Shown: one piece after another, positions 1 through 13,287 of the stretch | Layout: each line of letters starts with the position of its first letter | Numbering within the stretch: the first letter of the stretch is position 1 | Assembly (NCBI RefSeq): GCF_041381155.1 | Contig: NC_091142.1 | Location: 39,605,604-39,669,603 of the forward strand | Direction of reading: 5' to 3' | Origin: Argopecten irradians | Taxonomy: Eukaryota > Mollusca > Bivalvia > Pectinida > Pectinidae | Length of the DNA: 64,000 nucleotides | The notes under the pieces: generated by a model | The model's database searches: none | What the model saw: the letters and a program-made list of their open reading frames with translations, nothing else | What the model was told of the DNA's origin: nothing | Position numbers and translations under genes: made by a program

Positions 1-560
1 CAACAATTAGGAAAACGAGCTTCTGCATTTAAAACTTTGCAAATTTCTCTTTGGTGTACACAAAAAAGTACGAACTTCGCTGTACGATCGGAACTTGGAC
101 GCTTTCCGATCCATTTTAATATAATCAAGGGGATGGGCATGTACTGGTATCATCTTGAACATACAGCGCACCAATTTCCCCTGCTACATGAGGCTGTATT
201 ATGCTCTAAATTATTATGTGAAAACGGTAAATCTTCATGGTTCAGTTGTATCAATTCTATCTTTTCAATGACTAACACAAATAAGAACATAATCAATAAA
301 TCTGAATATCAATTCAAACGCATTCTTGTTAAAAGTCTTCGTGGACATTATATTAAAATGTGGCACACAACACGCAATATGTTGAAGGATAGCAAGCACT
401 CAACTTATTGTCTTTTAAAAAGTAATTTTGGTACAGAACAGTATCTCTCATCTCTATCCAATTTCGATTCGAGACGATCTCTCACCAAACGAAGAATATT
501 GCTCGCAAAACTGCGAATGAGCGTCGACAGCTTAGAAATCGTGCGGTTAGGGTAAAAAAA
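1..560 (+). pseudogene. LINE ORF2 C-terminal remnant
   Basis: An open frame of 172 codons from 37 has the layout of the region after the reverse transcriptase in non-LTR retrotransposons: ELGRFPIHFNIIKGMGMYWY, FPLLHEAVLCSKLL, SSWFSCINSIF, LKSNFGTEQYL, then RRSLTKRRILLAKLRM. Homologous LINEs continue into a Cys/His motif (C-x2-C ... H-x4-C), but here the frame breaks after LRM and stops. The element is cut by the window start, so its 5' extent is unknown. It is inactive. Confidence 0.7.
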
Positions 561-920
561 TGTGCAAATGTAACGACAGTTGATTAAACCCATGGATATA
601 CTATATATATAGCCACTTCATTTTTTAAGTGTTCCGTTAAAACTCTAGGCCTACAGTGACAACAAATTTCTTTAATAGACATAAAGATGTAATTATTATA
701 ACAATCATCTAACAGATTTTAAAAATTTCATACGACTCAGATTGTCTTCTAATTGATTATCTACGACTTCTACAGGATTAAATATTTAGGCCTGTTTATT
801 AAAAAGTCCCTTGAAATGGGGAAAGCATAACATTGCTTGAATAATAATGTCTAAGTTGTTGTTTTAATCTTTTGAGTTTTATGTAAGTGTTGCTATCGAT
901 CTTTCTGTATGGATGCAAGC
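561..920. other. Intergenic, nothing recognised
   Basis: AT-rich sequence with no convincing open frame, RNA gene or repeat structure. Confidence 0.4.
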
Positions 921-1263
921 TTAAAGGCCCACTACCTTTCCGGAGCAAAATTTAAAGGTTTCTTAACAACATTTATAACAAAAGAAAATATATATCGATG
1001 GCTTAAGATGAGGTTACAACACCGAACATATGCAAGATTTCCTGTCTAATGTACGATAACAGTGGAGATTCATTCCGCTGTTTTGCCGTCTGGCGCAATG
1101 ATAGTCAACTACCGCGCGGCATTTAGGACGACGGCGGGAAACATAAAACGACCCGCGTTATGAAAATTAACATTTTATTTATTCTAATTAAACAGTTCTG
1201 AAGGTGATGATACATTCCCTTTAAAAAAATTAAAAGCCGTTTCTGAAAGGTAGTGGCCCTTAA
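921..1263. mobile_element. TTAA-bounded MITE, copy 1
   Basis: It begins TTAAAGGCCCACTACCTTTC and ends GAAAGGTAGTGGCCCTTAA, so the termini are inverted repeats each closed by TTAA. It is 343 bp with no coding capacity. Two further copies are at 46178 and 47011. TTAA at both ends is what piggyBac-type transposases duplicate; that assignment is inference. Confidence 0.75.
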
Positions 1264-1771
1264 GAAAGCAATAAATAAAGTGGCATAACGTTAGGCCTTT
1301 AACAGACGACACTCGTAGGCCTACTGTAGAATAATTTAATTGTCTGTTTGTGATAAATAATGATACTGATTAAAATCGAAATTAATATTATACAGTTAAT
1401 TAAAAAAAAATATAATTGAATAGGCCTAGGCCAATACCTTTTAAAATAAATACCTTCTGTTTCCGAACCAACGTTCAATGAACGTGCACGTGACATCCGC
1501 CAGCAGCTCAGAAGCTATCCGTGACGAATTTCCATGTTAGAGTTATCCCCCGTCCCTCTTATTTTCATTTTGATTTATTTTGTCCATATATAATTTTTGT
1601 ACAAGTTCTTTGTGTGGAATTTCATAAAAAACAATCAAGTTTTCCTCTTCGGTGAAACATTCTTCTTTTCTTTGGCTAAAATAACAAAAGCATAATCTAC
1701 TTCCGCTCATAACGCTGAACAATGCAATTGTAGGTGGCGCTTTGTGTTTGACTCCATACAAGGAATCCATA

Positions 1772-1774
1772 ATG
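1772..1774 (+). CDS. ELOB: Elongin B coding exon 1 (initiator Met only)
   Basis: The ATG in the context CCATAATGGTAAGT is followed directly by a consensus donor, GTAAGT (1775-1780). The next exon starts in phase 0 with GATGTG (Asp-Val), matching the family N terminus M-D-V-F. No other nearby ATG plus donor gives this N terminus. Confidence 0.85.
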
Positions 1775-4700
1775 GTAAGTGAACGTAGTCTTCCTCATGA
1801 AATACGTTGATCTCATTCATCTTGGTGAACATTACCCCGGTTTCAATGTTGTTTTCAGTGAGGTTTTTGTTTCTTTATGAAACTGGCTGCCAGTTTGAAG
1901 CACTGAGCAGTACTTCTGTAAATATGATTAACCTGAAGTTGTTACCAAGGCCTGGGAAGTCTGAATGTGCGTTTCAAAATTCTTGTTCGTGCACGTGTTT
2001 GTTTATATTTGTTTGTTATAAAGGATACATCTCAATCGCGTGTATAGGCCTAAATAATGAAACATACTATCATACTGAACAAGTTCTGTTACTACATTCA
2101 TATAAAACAAGTAGCAATGCTGACCGGTACTAATGTCAATGATCCTGGACCTGAACTTAGTAGGCCCATATATATAACACCATTATTGTTTACTAACCAA
2201 TGTCACAACTTACAATGGTTTTAAGTTACTGAAATGTGTACAGCTTTAATAACAAATCTGAATCGTGTATTAGAACTATTTAGGACAATCGGGCATGTAG
2301 TACAAACTTCAGTGACAGACAGGAGCTGTGATGTGCCTCATGATGTAAAGTGTAACATATTCTCGCTACTGATAATTGTAGTCGACAGATGCTTAAAGAT
2401 CTTAATGGCACTCTCTTGCTGATAGACAAAGAGACTTCAGACTCATTCACTAGGCCTATATATGTTTATCAAAATTGCAATGTAACATGCATCATACCTG
2501 TCAACCCTCCCGGAGTCTCTCGAAATTTCAAAACACCCCACGGAATCTCCCACACTGGCTAAATCTTCCGGAATCTCCCATTTTTTTCCCCATCGTAAGA
2601 AGAAATCCAATATCCCTTTAGATAATTCCCTTTCAGAGCCCTAAGTAATGCTATTGGACCATGGTCAGAACTGTGCGATTAATTAGTGTCACCTCAGTCG
2701 ATAATTATCGCCAGCGGCAACAGAGGCTCACTCTACAAATCACATACGTGTGCCTTACCTGTGTTACGGTCAAGGTGTTACCTGGCTCATTGTATAAAGT
2801 TGCTGGAGTTTCTACATAAACTTGACAAAATTTATTTTAGAGACATTAGTTAGCATAAATTGAAATTTCTTCTGAGCCAAGTGGACAATTTTTGACAATA
2901 TTAAAAAAAAAGTTTTATATGAATTCTACTGGACTAAAGTTACTGGAAATGGTTGAATACAGAGTTGAAATTATTAAGTCTACATGACAGTGGTTGACAT
3001 TAACTTTTTTGGGTAGTAAGGGCTACCAAATTTTTAATCTTATCTGATAAACACATATTTTCAGGAAAAGACTCTACACATACCATGTTATCTAAATTTA
3101 CAAATCTTTTGCCACACCTAGTGAAAAAATAATCAAAAATACAAAACTTAATGCTGACTGTGCATGGCGCAGTCACGTGACTATCACGTGATGAAGCATT
3201 CTGCTTAGCTACATTTACTGATCGTGCCATCTAATAGTGCTGATGATTGCAGGTAGAGTTCCTTGGCACATCGTGGGATCGTAGTGTATCTAAACATTAA
3301 CAGACTGAAATGTTTTTGTAGAGTTATGTACTTGTTAACGTAAGTACAATGTAACGGCGATGATGATTCAGAAGGAGATTGAAAGTGAAAGTAGAAAAGT
3401 ACCAGTACAAACGAAACATAATTTCTGATGACGTTACTTCAACACATGGATCCAATTGTTTCCATATTTTGCAGTCGCAACATGAATATATATTATTATC
3501 AGAACCTTTTCTCCTTCTCTTTCTACTCTTGATTAATAACACAAATGTTGTTTTTGCATGTTATAAACCTTTGATGTTAAAGATAAAACTTTTTATCCCA
3601 CCATCGTCAGATGGTGGGCTATTCAAATCGCCCTGCGTTCATGGTTGGTCGTCCGGCGTCCGGCCGTAAACAATGCTTGTTATCACTATTTCTTAAAAGC
3701 TACTGCAGGGATTTTGTTCAAACTTCACATGGAGGGTCCCCTTGGTCCATAGTTGTGTCATACAGATTTTGTGGCTGTTCGGAAAAACAAGATGGCCGCC
3801 AGGCAGCCATCTTTGATTTTGGCAGTTGAAGATTGTTATCGATATTTTTTGAGAACTACTGAAGGGATTTTGTTCAAACTTCACATGGATGGTTCCCTTG
3901 GTCCCTCGTGTGCCTTACAGATTTTGTGGCTGATCCGAAAAACAAAATGGCCACCAGGCAGCCATCTTGGATTTTGGTGGTTGAAGTCTGTTATCACTAT
4001 ATTTCTTGAAAATTAATGAAGGGATTTTGTTCAAACTTCACAAGAAGAATCCCATTGGTCTCTTGTTGTGCTATTCAGATTTTGAGAATGATTGAAAAAA
4101 CAAAATGGCCACCAGGCAGCCATCTTGGATTTTGGCAGATGAACTTGGTTATTGCTATTTCTTAAGAACTCCTGATGGGATTTGGTTCAAACTTCACATG
4201 CAGAGTCCCTTTAGTCCCTTCTTGTGCCATACAGATTTTGAGGCTGATCGGAAAAACAAGATGGCTGCCATGCAGCCATCTTGGATTTTGGCAGTTGAAG
4301 TTTGTTATCACTATTTCTTGAGATTTACTAAAGGGATTTTGTTCAAAATTCACATGTAGGGTTCTCTTGATCCCTAGTTGTGCCATACAGATTTTGAGGC
4401 TGATTGATAAAAAAGATTCTTGGATTTTTGGCTGTTGAAGTTTGTTATCAATATTTCTTGAGAACTACAGAAGGGATTTTGTTCAAATTTCAAGATTAAC
4501 ATATCAAATTCTATTTTGTACTTTCTTGACAAATGCTTCAAATATATTCCACACAGGTCAAATGAATGGTAACGACTTTGTCCATATTTTTATCTGATTG
4601 TTTGAATGATAATGCAACTAGAATGAGGAGAGAAAGAAGAGGAAAGAACAAGAAAATCTATTGATCATTCATTTGACTAACATAGAACATACAATGGTGG

Positions 4701-7700
4701 GTGCCAAGATCCCTCTGTTAAAGATGCTCCACCGCCGACAGAGCATAAATGATATTCATCATTTGAACAATAATTAAATTGGTGTTTAATCATGTATATA
4801 TATGTCTGATTAACTCAAAAAAATAATATAAAATAATTTATTTCGCCTTTTGTGCATGCGCAATCAGTACTTCATTCCATATATATATAGTGAGAAGGAA
4901 ATTTTTTTGGGATGCAATTAATTATTTTTAAAATTTTAACTTGAAGTAAAATTATATAATTAGAAGCTCAAACTTTTCAGTGGTGGTAATGGTGTAAAGT
5001 AAGTAACTTTTGTAACGGAAGAAAATTAATAAATCGTCTGCTCTTGTTTTGGTAGTGAAAAAATACCATTTGTCAGCAGTTGAGCATCTTTTACTTATAA
5101 ATATAGGATATAAATTCATTAAATATTGTAATATTTCGAATCCATCCTATGTTATTTTCCAAAGATAAAAAGGGTTTATGCTAAAACATCAATATTCACA
5201 AGTAATAATGATAAGCAACATGTAGCGCCTCAGTTGGACTGTTGAAAATTTGGCTCGCGCGCTTTCCCCCACAGTGCAATTCCTGAAAGTTGACAGGTAT
5301 GATGCATACATACAGGAAAGAAGAAAAAGCAGCAACCACATCAGGATCTCCGAACACTAGCCAGATGGTCTACCAGTTGAGCAACCTGGTCACCAATGAT
5401 CGAGCCAGCTAACTTTTAATCAATATCAGATTGACCAACTCTGTATCCTGTGACATAATATTGTCTCGTCCCACTCGCGAACAATTCATTTTTCTTTTAG
5501 TCTACTTAAGTTTAAATTATTATCCATTTGGCTTTTCTAGAACCAACTATATACCTTTAACCTCATTTTCTCACATGACATTTTCTTCAACTTGTCAAAT
5601 TTGGTCATTACCAAATTAAATTTGAAGTAAAAGTAGCCATGGTATGCATGTTCATATATATATAATTATTAATACCTCAACTTTCATTTAGTAATGAGAT
5701 ACCAAAATGACACAAATAAAGTATGTTTTACTGTCACTTAGTCTCAACTTCCGGCAATTTGTTGACATGATCACAAAATAAAAGTGATGTCAAAATCTGA
5801 TATCACAATCACTGGAACGTGGGACTAATAATGATATTGACATTAAATTGTACTCCACTCATAGGCATGTTGTTCAGGTATCTTGAAAGCAATATATGAT
5901 AAATTTATATTATTTCATATTTTAAATTTTTGTTTTTGTTTTGTTGTAGGATGTGTTTTTGATGATTAGACGCAGGAAATGCACCATCTTCACAGATGCA
6001 AAGGAGTCCACCACAGTACACGAAGTAAAGAAAATAATAGAGGGTATATTGAAAACTAGGCCAGATGATCAGAAGCTTTACAAAGATGATCAGGTAAAAT
6101 TAGGAGGAATTCATCTTCAGAAACATTTCAGGTGTTATTGTTGTACTAAGTAGAAACTGTAAATTAACTGTTTATACATACTACTTTTTCTTATAAATTA
6201 AATATGATTGCTACAATGTGATTTTAAGTTTATTTCACCTTTGTCTTCTGTGCACATTTTTCAAAATTAGGCAGTTGCATTTGCCATATGCCATCTATTG
6301 AACACACTAAAAAATATGTTCTTTATAGGGACTCTTTGCCTTGATTTAAGTTAATCCCTCATCAGATGCTTTTTTAGCTGACTATATATCACATTATGTT
6401 TTAAACGTGTGTTGTCATCCTATACCTTGAACATTTTTGTAGTATAAATTATATAGTATGTTTATACCAAGTGATGCTTTCTTTCACAGCCACTAGATGA
6501 CAATAAAACACTTGGTGATTTGGGTTTCACATATGGTACAGCAAGAGCACAGGCACCAGCAACAATTGGTTTGGCTTTCAGACAGGAAGGTAATTATTAA
6601 TCTAAAAAGCAGATTTCAAGTTTTGGACACAAACAAAAATTCTAGATGTGTAATTGGGATGGTGGAACGTACCCTGTACATCCTCACATGACCCTGGCTG
6701 TTACAGCGAATAAAATTCAAGTGTGAACAATCAATCAAATATGTGTACTACCACACATCATTTCACTCATTTGCCGGCTAAAACAATCGTATGCTGATTT
6801 GATATGCATGTTTTGGTTGGCTGATGGGTAAACAGGCTGACACAGTCCCTGACGAAAAAATTTGAATAAATCACACGTGTGTGTGAAGTAGTTGCAGCAT
6901 GTGATACAGACGAGCACATGTTCTAGCTGCAATAATGGCGATGTCGCAAGTCAGAAGGCGCCGGTAATTTTGGATTCAAATATTGCATTCAACTAATTTA
7001 AACAGACATCATTTATATGCTTTTGATGATGGATTATCGGTAGATTGATGCTTGACTATGACTCTAGGAAAAAAATTATACCATTGTGAAAAAAAACAAC
7101 TCTAATCGAGGTGGGGGTAAAAAATCCAATATGGCGACTGTCGTCCCTTTCTCTGTTTTATAGTAAATATCCCGATTTTGAAATAATTTTTCAAATTACG
7201 TATTTTCTGAAAAAAATCACATGACTTATATATATATTCATCAGTCCATCCACCAAATACAAAAAAATGAATGACAACATCCATTTTCATTGAGTTGGCC
7301 CCCTGTGACAAATACCACTTACGTGACGTTAGAACAAATGTCAATACACGTGGTATGTGTAAACTCGACTGCCGAATTATCTGTAAAAGTGTTGCTCCAC
7401 CCCCAACCAATCAGAATGCTTGTTAGTCAAATGTTATACACAGGTATTCTGCTCACTCGACAGGTGGTGCATATGTTTATAAGTTTGATCGTTCACACTT
7501 CAACTTTATTCGCAGTAATAGGATACTAAACTAATCAAACCAAGCAAAACCAAGTAAAACAAGTCAAACTAGCATGTCATCTAATTGAACACTGGCATGT
7601 TGTATTTGGTGGTAGCTCATACAATCATCATGGTGAAAAGTAAACCACATCAATTTCATCAGATTTAAAAAATAATTTTATATTTTCTTGTGATGTTGAG

Positions 7701-8233
7701 GAAATATCCATTACATATTCATTTCTTTTGGCATTTGTATGAAAACTATTTTCACAATACAATGCACAAGTTAATGGTAAATTAATCACTATGATGAAAT
7801 ATTGCTCTTGTATTAAATTTATAATTTCATACGAATGAATCATAAAGATTATCTTAAGTAATTCTAAACATACATAAGTATTAAAACAACTTTACTTATG
7901 TACTTTACAAGTACTTTATAAGAACTTTACAGTGCTAACATAAGCTTTAAGGCATTATACAGTTTTGTTTGTACCTTATAATGATTCTCACAACTTAATT
8001 CATCAAACCTTATGGTTTTCAGTAGATAGTAAATACTGAGTTTTTTGCTAGTTATGGCATATACAACTTTACTTGCTCTCCTTGAATTTCTATTCACATG
8101 CCCCATTATTATTTCAGATGGAGAATTTGAAGCTTTAGAAGTGACACCATTGTCCTGTCCCCCAGAACTACCAGACGTTATGAAGCCACAAGATTCCACT
8201 TCTGCACATGCACAAGAACAAACAGCGTCGTAA
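1772..8233 (+). CDS. ELOB: Elongin B (ELOB/TCEB2), four coding exons, 120 aa
   Basis: Coding exons are 1772-1774, 5950-6093, 6490-6589 and 8118-8233. All introns are GT/AG and the joined frame is 120 codons plus TAA. The protein closely follows vertebrate elongin B (118 aa): a ubiquitin-like fold opening DVFLMIRR, then [15 protein letters not shown], the APATIGLAF segment, and the conserved C-terminal [13 protein letters not shown]. From family knowledge, elongin B pairs with elongin C as adaptor in Cullin-2/5 SOCS-box and VHL ubiquitin ligases, and in the Elongin (SIII) complex that stimulates RNA polymerase II elongation; it acts in nucleus and cytosol. Exon 1 codes only for Met: ATG is followed at once by GTAAGT. 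The gene converges on the ADAD1-like gene to its right. No frameshift or stop is seen, so it looks functional. The 5' UTR start is not determined. Confidence 0.95.
3597..4719 (+). mobile_element. Tandem-unit element, family A (truncated copy)
   Basis: It opens with the palindrome CCCACCATCGTCAGATGGTG, followed by about five units of about 157 bp. Each unit contains a GGCAGCCATCTTGGATTTTG block and an AACTTCACATG block. It ends GGTGGGTGCCAAGATCCCTC, where the expected terminal hairpin and CTCTTG are missing because the MITE at 4721 begins there. It has the same orientation as the copy at 37048. Non-coding; the apparent open frames are repeat by-products. Confidence 0.7.
4721..5090. mobile_element. 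MITE family 2, copy A (TIR AAGATGCTCC)
   Basis: The ends are AAGATGCTCCACCGC and TGAGCATCTT, with TTA on both sides (4718-4720 and 5091-5093), compatible with a 3-bp Harbinger-type duplication. It is 370 bp, non-coding, and related to copies at 20236 and 27048. Confidence 0.65.
5341..5403 (-). repeat. Degraded tRNA-derived SINE fragment
   Basis: On the minus strand TTGCTCAACTGGTAGACC resembles a tRNA D-arm/A box, followed by CATCTGGCTAGTGTTCGGAG like an anticodon arm, but the B box is lost. It is too damaged to be a tRNA gene. Confidence 0.35.
5950..6093 (+). CDS. ELOB: Elongin B coding exon 2 (residues 2-49)
   Basis: The exon follows the acceptor TTTTGTTGTAG and ends before GTAAAATTAG. Its 48 codons run from DVFLMIRR to LYKDDQ, the first half of the ubiquitin-like fold. 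Phase is 0 at both ends. Confidence 0.95.
6490..6589 (+). CDS. ELOB: Elongin B coding exon 3
   Basis: The acceptor is CTTTCACAG and the donor GTAATT. It encodes [13 protein letters not shown] through to GLAFRQE and ends with one base (G) of a split Asp codon that is completed in exon 4. Confidence 0.94.
8118..8233 (+). CDS. ELOB: Elongin B coding exon 4 and stop
   Basis: The acceptor is ATTATTTCAG. The split codon G|AT gives Asp, followed by [21 protein letters not shown] and a short variable tail before TAA at 8231-8233. Confidence 0.95.
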
Positions 8234-8648
8234 TCATTAGTGCTGTAGAAATTATGTATTTGTATAATTTTTTCTGATTAGCCACACAACTTTTAACAAA
8301 GGAATTGAAAAAGAACACAGCTTGCTAATATAGCCTAATTAATTTCAGTGGATGGTAACAGTCCTGGACATATCTTATAGTGATAAGTACTCGTCTTACA
8401 AAGGAAACAAGATAATGTTTCTCATTTAGATTTTGTTTTCTTTATTTATTAACATTTTGTTTTGAACGTTACTATAGAATTTAGTGTATGTTACTGGTAT
8501 CCTTTTGTCCGCGATGTAATTACACTACTTTCCATTCAGCGTTACGATCGAGGGTTTGTGTGTAAGTGTGCGTGTGGTGGCCTGTTATAGACCACATGTA
8601 GTAGATGGATGAGAATTTGGAAATTTTAATTACAGACTAACCATTCAA

Positions 8649-8654
8649 AATAAA
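8649..8654 (+). terminator. Candidate polyadenylation signal of elongin B
   Basis: AATAAA lies 416 bp past the elongin B stop codon on the same strand. It is the first canonical hexamer I see downstream. Actual use needs 3' RNA ends. Confidence 0.4.
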
Positions 8655-11600
8655 GTACATTTAGTGGAACATTTTCTTACGTATTAATGTCACATGTCCT
8701 AAGAGAAAGTCTAAACTTGCATACTGGTATTAACTTAAAGAAAGAGTTTGTACATTCAATGTCAGTGAAGTTTCAAATAAGATAAAAAAGCATTAATGTT
8801 GGAATTAAGTCCACATCTGGTTCAATCAGGAATGTAGAGCTTGTACCAGTTAACAAACTTCAGCATAAAACTATAGAATAAGTAATGGCATGCTTAAAGG
8901 AGGCAAAACAAATCTGATTAAAATATATATATATATGTTATGTGTATATGTAAAGTTTTTGTTTTTAATGGTTTAAAAGTATGTTGTGGATTTGTGATAT
9001 CTTTCTGTATATTTCACTCTGACAATAAACACAAATAGCGGGGGTAATAATTGCTGATGTGCACCGAGCATGAAGTAACTTCATATGATATTTTTGTATA
9101 CTTAAGCAATATGACATGCAATGGATTTCTATGGTAAAAGTCTGGTCTCGATATTTACAGGTCAAACTTCTAACATCTGGAATTGTAGCATGTGTGATAT
9201 TTACAGGTCAAACTTCTAACATCTAGAATTGTAGCATGTGTGATATCTGCAAGTATTGCAAACTTTGAAAAACGTGTAATATTTTATACAGCTGATTATA
9301 TATTTGGCGACTGTCTTTAACAAATGAAGTAGTAATGAATTTCTTTGCATAGCAAAACAATCATATGTAACATCCAGGAATAAATATTGCTTATCTGGAA
9401 ACCAGTATCATTCATAAAAAACATAATAACAAATGCAACAATTTGGTCACTGATGGCTACAATTATTCTGTAATTAAAGACTATTAAGTTTTTATTAACG
9501 CTATCCAATTTATTTTGACATATCTTTTCATGATAATAATGAAACAAATTGTATAAGTATTTTAATGTTCTTTTTATAAATGTATCAAAAATTTCATTTC
9601 ATGTTGTCTGCAACCTGACATGTTTGGTGGTTTGTGAGTTTATAAGAAAGTTTCTCCCATTTCTACAATGAAGTTATTTTGCGTATTACTGATGGTTCAA
9701 AGTGATTGCACCTTTAGCAGTGTCAAAATCATCTCCAATAAATATTTATGTCCTATTTTCCATCTTTTCTCATCATTTTAACATCCAAATATTTCCTTAA
9801 TAGAAATGAACTCCATTTCTTCAAGATATTTATTTTGTTTTTAATCTACCAGTTGAAAAGTTGTATTTGATTGGAAAAAACCCCACAAAGATCAATTAAA
9901 ATATCTTGAGTTTTAATATACAGTTGTTTTAATTTAACACAAATATGTGGCGAAACTTCACACTCGATGCTGAAAATACTAGTGAAGGACCAACTTTCGT
10001 TTTCATCAAGATTCAAGTATCATGGTAATGAAATCATGTACTGCGAAAAAACATTAATCAGTGACAAAAGGCATAAAGCTTTTGTTTAATGTCGTCGAGG
10101 CAAATGTATTCTTTCTGTTAAATAGGAATGTTTCACGTACCACGTGGTACCCAATAACGTTTGTGCGGTACTGGTATCTCCAATGGCGATGGAACGCCAC
10201 TCTTTGTTATCTTCCCACTGAAACGATGTTAGTGCGGGACATCATGATCATCATTCAACGTCATTCCATCACCAATAGATACAGTAGTCCCGCATAAACG
10301 TTATCGGGTATCACATGGTACGTGAAATATTCCCATTCATCTTTGCAAATTTGTAAACGTGAAATTTATAGCAAGAAATTCCGGATAAACTTACATGAAA
10401 ACATCAATTTTACTATCCAATTGGAATCTTATGAAATACTGTGTTTACCTAACTGGGAGCCCAACCTGTGTCGAGTTTGCATACATGAGCAAGACGATAA
10501 AAATAGGTTTAAAAAACACTTAGAGCAGCAAGACATATGTAATTAATTACTACATGTAAAATACAGCAATATATTACCATGGTAACTTCAAAATGTTAAA
10601 TTTTGGTCAAATCATACTAATTTGAACACTCCCAAAAAACTGTATGACATTGTTTTTTTTTGTGTGTTTTTTTTTTATAAAATCGCAAGTGATCTTGTCC
10701 TAGACCTAGACAATCAAAACTGGTACTTCATGGAACAAAATTGAAATACAGTACATCACAACATGGATCTTGGAATCAGTTACGTCTAAGAATTAGGATG
10801 ATTGCCATTTTACAGAATATTAATCTAAACTAAAGCTCAAGAGGCTTTTGGCTTTGGGTCTATAGACATTGTTCTCTCTCTGACACAGTATTACACATAC
10901 ATTGTATATAGAGAGAAAAGGTCTATAGAGCCAAACGCCTGTGGCTAGGGTATTTTCCAATTTTACCACAAAGTCACAGACTAATTTGATTCCCAGACCC
11001 CAATATAGGGTACTATACATGATGTAATGATAGGAGCTAGTCAAGACCTAGGTAATTCAAATACATTGTATGTTTTTTTTTTGCAACATTTTCTTCAGAA
11101 GAGAGAAGCCGCCAGTCAAGAGATTGCCTTGGTTATCAAACTTGAGAAAGAGATGGTGTCGTAACACAGGTGGTGGTCATGCCTCTGTGATTCAGAAATA
11201 AAGATTAGAAATCTTTATAGTGATACGGATATGTGTATTGGTCAAACATTCAAATCTTTATTTCTGAGTCATAGGACCTTGCCTACCGCCTGTGGGTCGT
11301 GATATGTGATATCTCGTCCGAAGTATATACCCGGCAAGGCAAGCTGCATTGATAAGTACTAGAATTCAAAATTCATAAAGACATGCCCAAATTCTGCATG
11401 CAAACAGGAATTTTGGACATGTTGAAGTCTGATTATTGTACTCTCCATGTTGGGTATTGAGTGGTGGAGTGCATTTCTTAATGACTATATTAATCTATAT
11501 TACTACGAATCTTTTAATTATTAAAAAGTACCTGATGGAGACAGGTTTATCCAAAATGGTATCACGTATATGGGTTAGATATGTTTCTTGTTGCCTTCAA

Positions 11601-13287
11601 ATAACTGAATTAAAAGACATCTCCACCACCAGATTTGTCAGCAACCCGCCTTTACTCCAATGCCATCACTTGCGATAACAGCAATTGAGTATAAGCTCCT
11701 GGTCTCTTGCGAATCATTGCTTCAATGGACTAAAGCATAGTCACATGCAGGAAGGAATACAAAAGACACCATGCTCCTTCATTGAGATGACTGGTATACT
11801 ACGTAGTTGCAATATACTACATTTCAGGAGCACAAAAAAGAACATAATAGGAATACTTAAGTAGAGGAAGCCATCCAAATATTGGATGACAGATCACATT
11901 TGTCTTCTCTAAACTCATTCAACTTCTGGATTTGAGACTTGTACACGTCAGGCACACTTCTTAAACCACCAACCTTTATCTGAGAAGACGATGACCTTCA
12001 ACTAGACGAAAGTCACATCACAGATACACTAGAGACCGATCTACAAATTGTAATGTATCTTCTGTGCAACATTACTAAGAAGACAGATACTACCTCCTGC
12101 TTTAATGCACTACACTGTAGGACATCATCCATTTACTGCGTTGATGTCTTCTTGATTTATTAGATGTTCACCCTCGGAAACTCCACTACGCTCCGTTCAA
12201 AAGGTAGTGTAGCTAAGCCGATTACGTGGTAACCAGCGATGTTGGATACTCAGCTCATCTGATACCATTGGATGATTGAAAGAATTTATGGACAAAACGT
12301 TGCTAATTGACAAATTCAGAACCCAAAAATACATGTTGCATGGCACTGACGAATCGACGATAACAAGACAACATATATATATAGACGAAAACAAGACAAC
12401 ATATATATATATATATATAGACGAATCGACGATAACAAGACAACAAATATAATGTATGTCGATTCTTGTATGTTGCAACTCTCTTTTAGTTGTAACATAC
12501 AAATTGTATTGTGTTTTAACGAACAGAATGCATATGGTTACCCTCTCAACTAGAGCCCATATCACAAGAGGGATTTCTATCTCAAATACAGCAGTCGACA
12601 GAAGATGGTAGTTTCTATCTTTTAGCCACTAGCAGGTATTATAGACCGTCTGCTAGAAGAAGCAACATAGAATATATCATTTTAATTAGATTGTTTTTGT
12701 CTAATACTTAACATTATTTAACCATCTGACATCTGACACACGAAAAGTCAGTCCAATATAGGCCTGCTGATAAGTTAATATAATAGTTATATGTGCCATA
12801 ACTGGGCAAAAACTATGCCATTGTTCAATTTTGCTACATATAGAAATGAAAATCAAATCCTTAGCTAAAAGGTACATTATCATTTTATTTATCACAAATC
12901 CACATTGAATAAAGAACAGCTTGGTAAGATGAAGGACTTTGAATGGCCCCAGGAATACACTGGCACAATGTTGTATAATATTGATGACTATCAGTCACCC
13001 ACTTAGAAGATGTTGTAGCACTATTGTCTACATTGGATTTGAAACAATAATAAAATTTTAAAAAGATTAATTGGCACGTGAGTGTAGAGTATCTTAAACA
13101 TTTTTTAAAAACATATGTGATGCATACTTATTTTCCATTGCGATTTTTCATGATCGGAGTTCTCGAAAATTAATTGCCTCTTAATATTTCAATGCAATAA
13201 AAACAATTCATTTTCAATACTGTAATTAAGAACTCGCAATATCATATACATAATGGTACATAATACAATAAGTGAAAACACATGTAC
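8655..13287. other. Intergenic region between convergent genes
   Basis: No gene is supported. It holds a diverged foldback (11165-11294), a small AT microsatellite flanked by a CGAATCGACGATAACAAGAC direct repeat (about 12351-12447), and a 45-bp direct repeat near 9157-9246. The remainder is AT-rich single-copy-looking DNA. Confidence 0.5.
11165..11294. repeat. Diverged foldback element, family F
   Basis: CACAGGTGGTGGTCATGCCT and CAGAAATAAAGATT are mirrored by AATCTTTATTTCTGAGTCAT and CTACCGCCTGTG. It is the same family as the nearly perfect hairpin at 43647-43792 but with many mismatches. Confidence 0.6.

Larger units (their letters stand above)
2487..5307. mobile_element. 2.8-kb non-autonomous TIR element with nested insertions
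   Basis: The 19-bp end ATGCATCATACCTGTCAAC (2487-2505) recurs as a perfect inverted copy at 5289-5307. The left end continues CCTCCCGGAGTCTC and repeated GGAATCTCCC motifs, as in hAT-like elements. ATGCAT next to each terminus may be a 6-bp target duplication, though it is itself a palindrome. No transposase frame remains. A tandem-unit element (3597-4719) and a MITE (4721-5090) are nested inside. Confidence 0.65.
1775..5949 (+). other. Elongin B intron 1, loaded with repeats
   Basis: A GT/AG intron of 4.2 kb right after the start codon. About two thirds is a 2.8-kb TIR element with nested repeats. The remainder (1775-2486 and 5308-5949) shows nothing recognisable apart from a short degraded tRNA-like stretch at 5341-5403. 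Confidence 0.7.
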
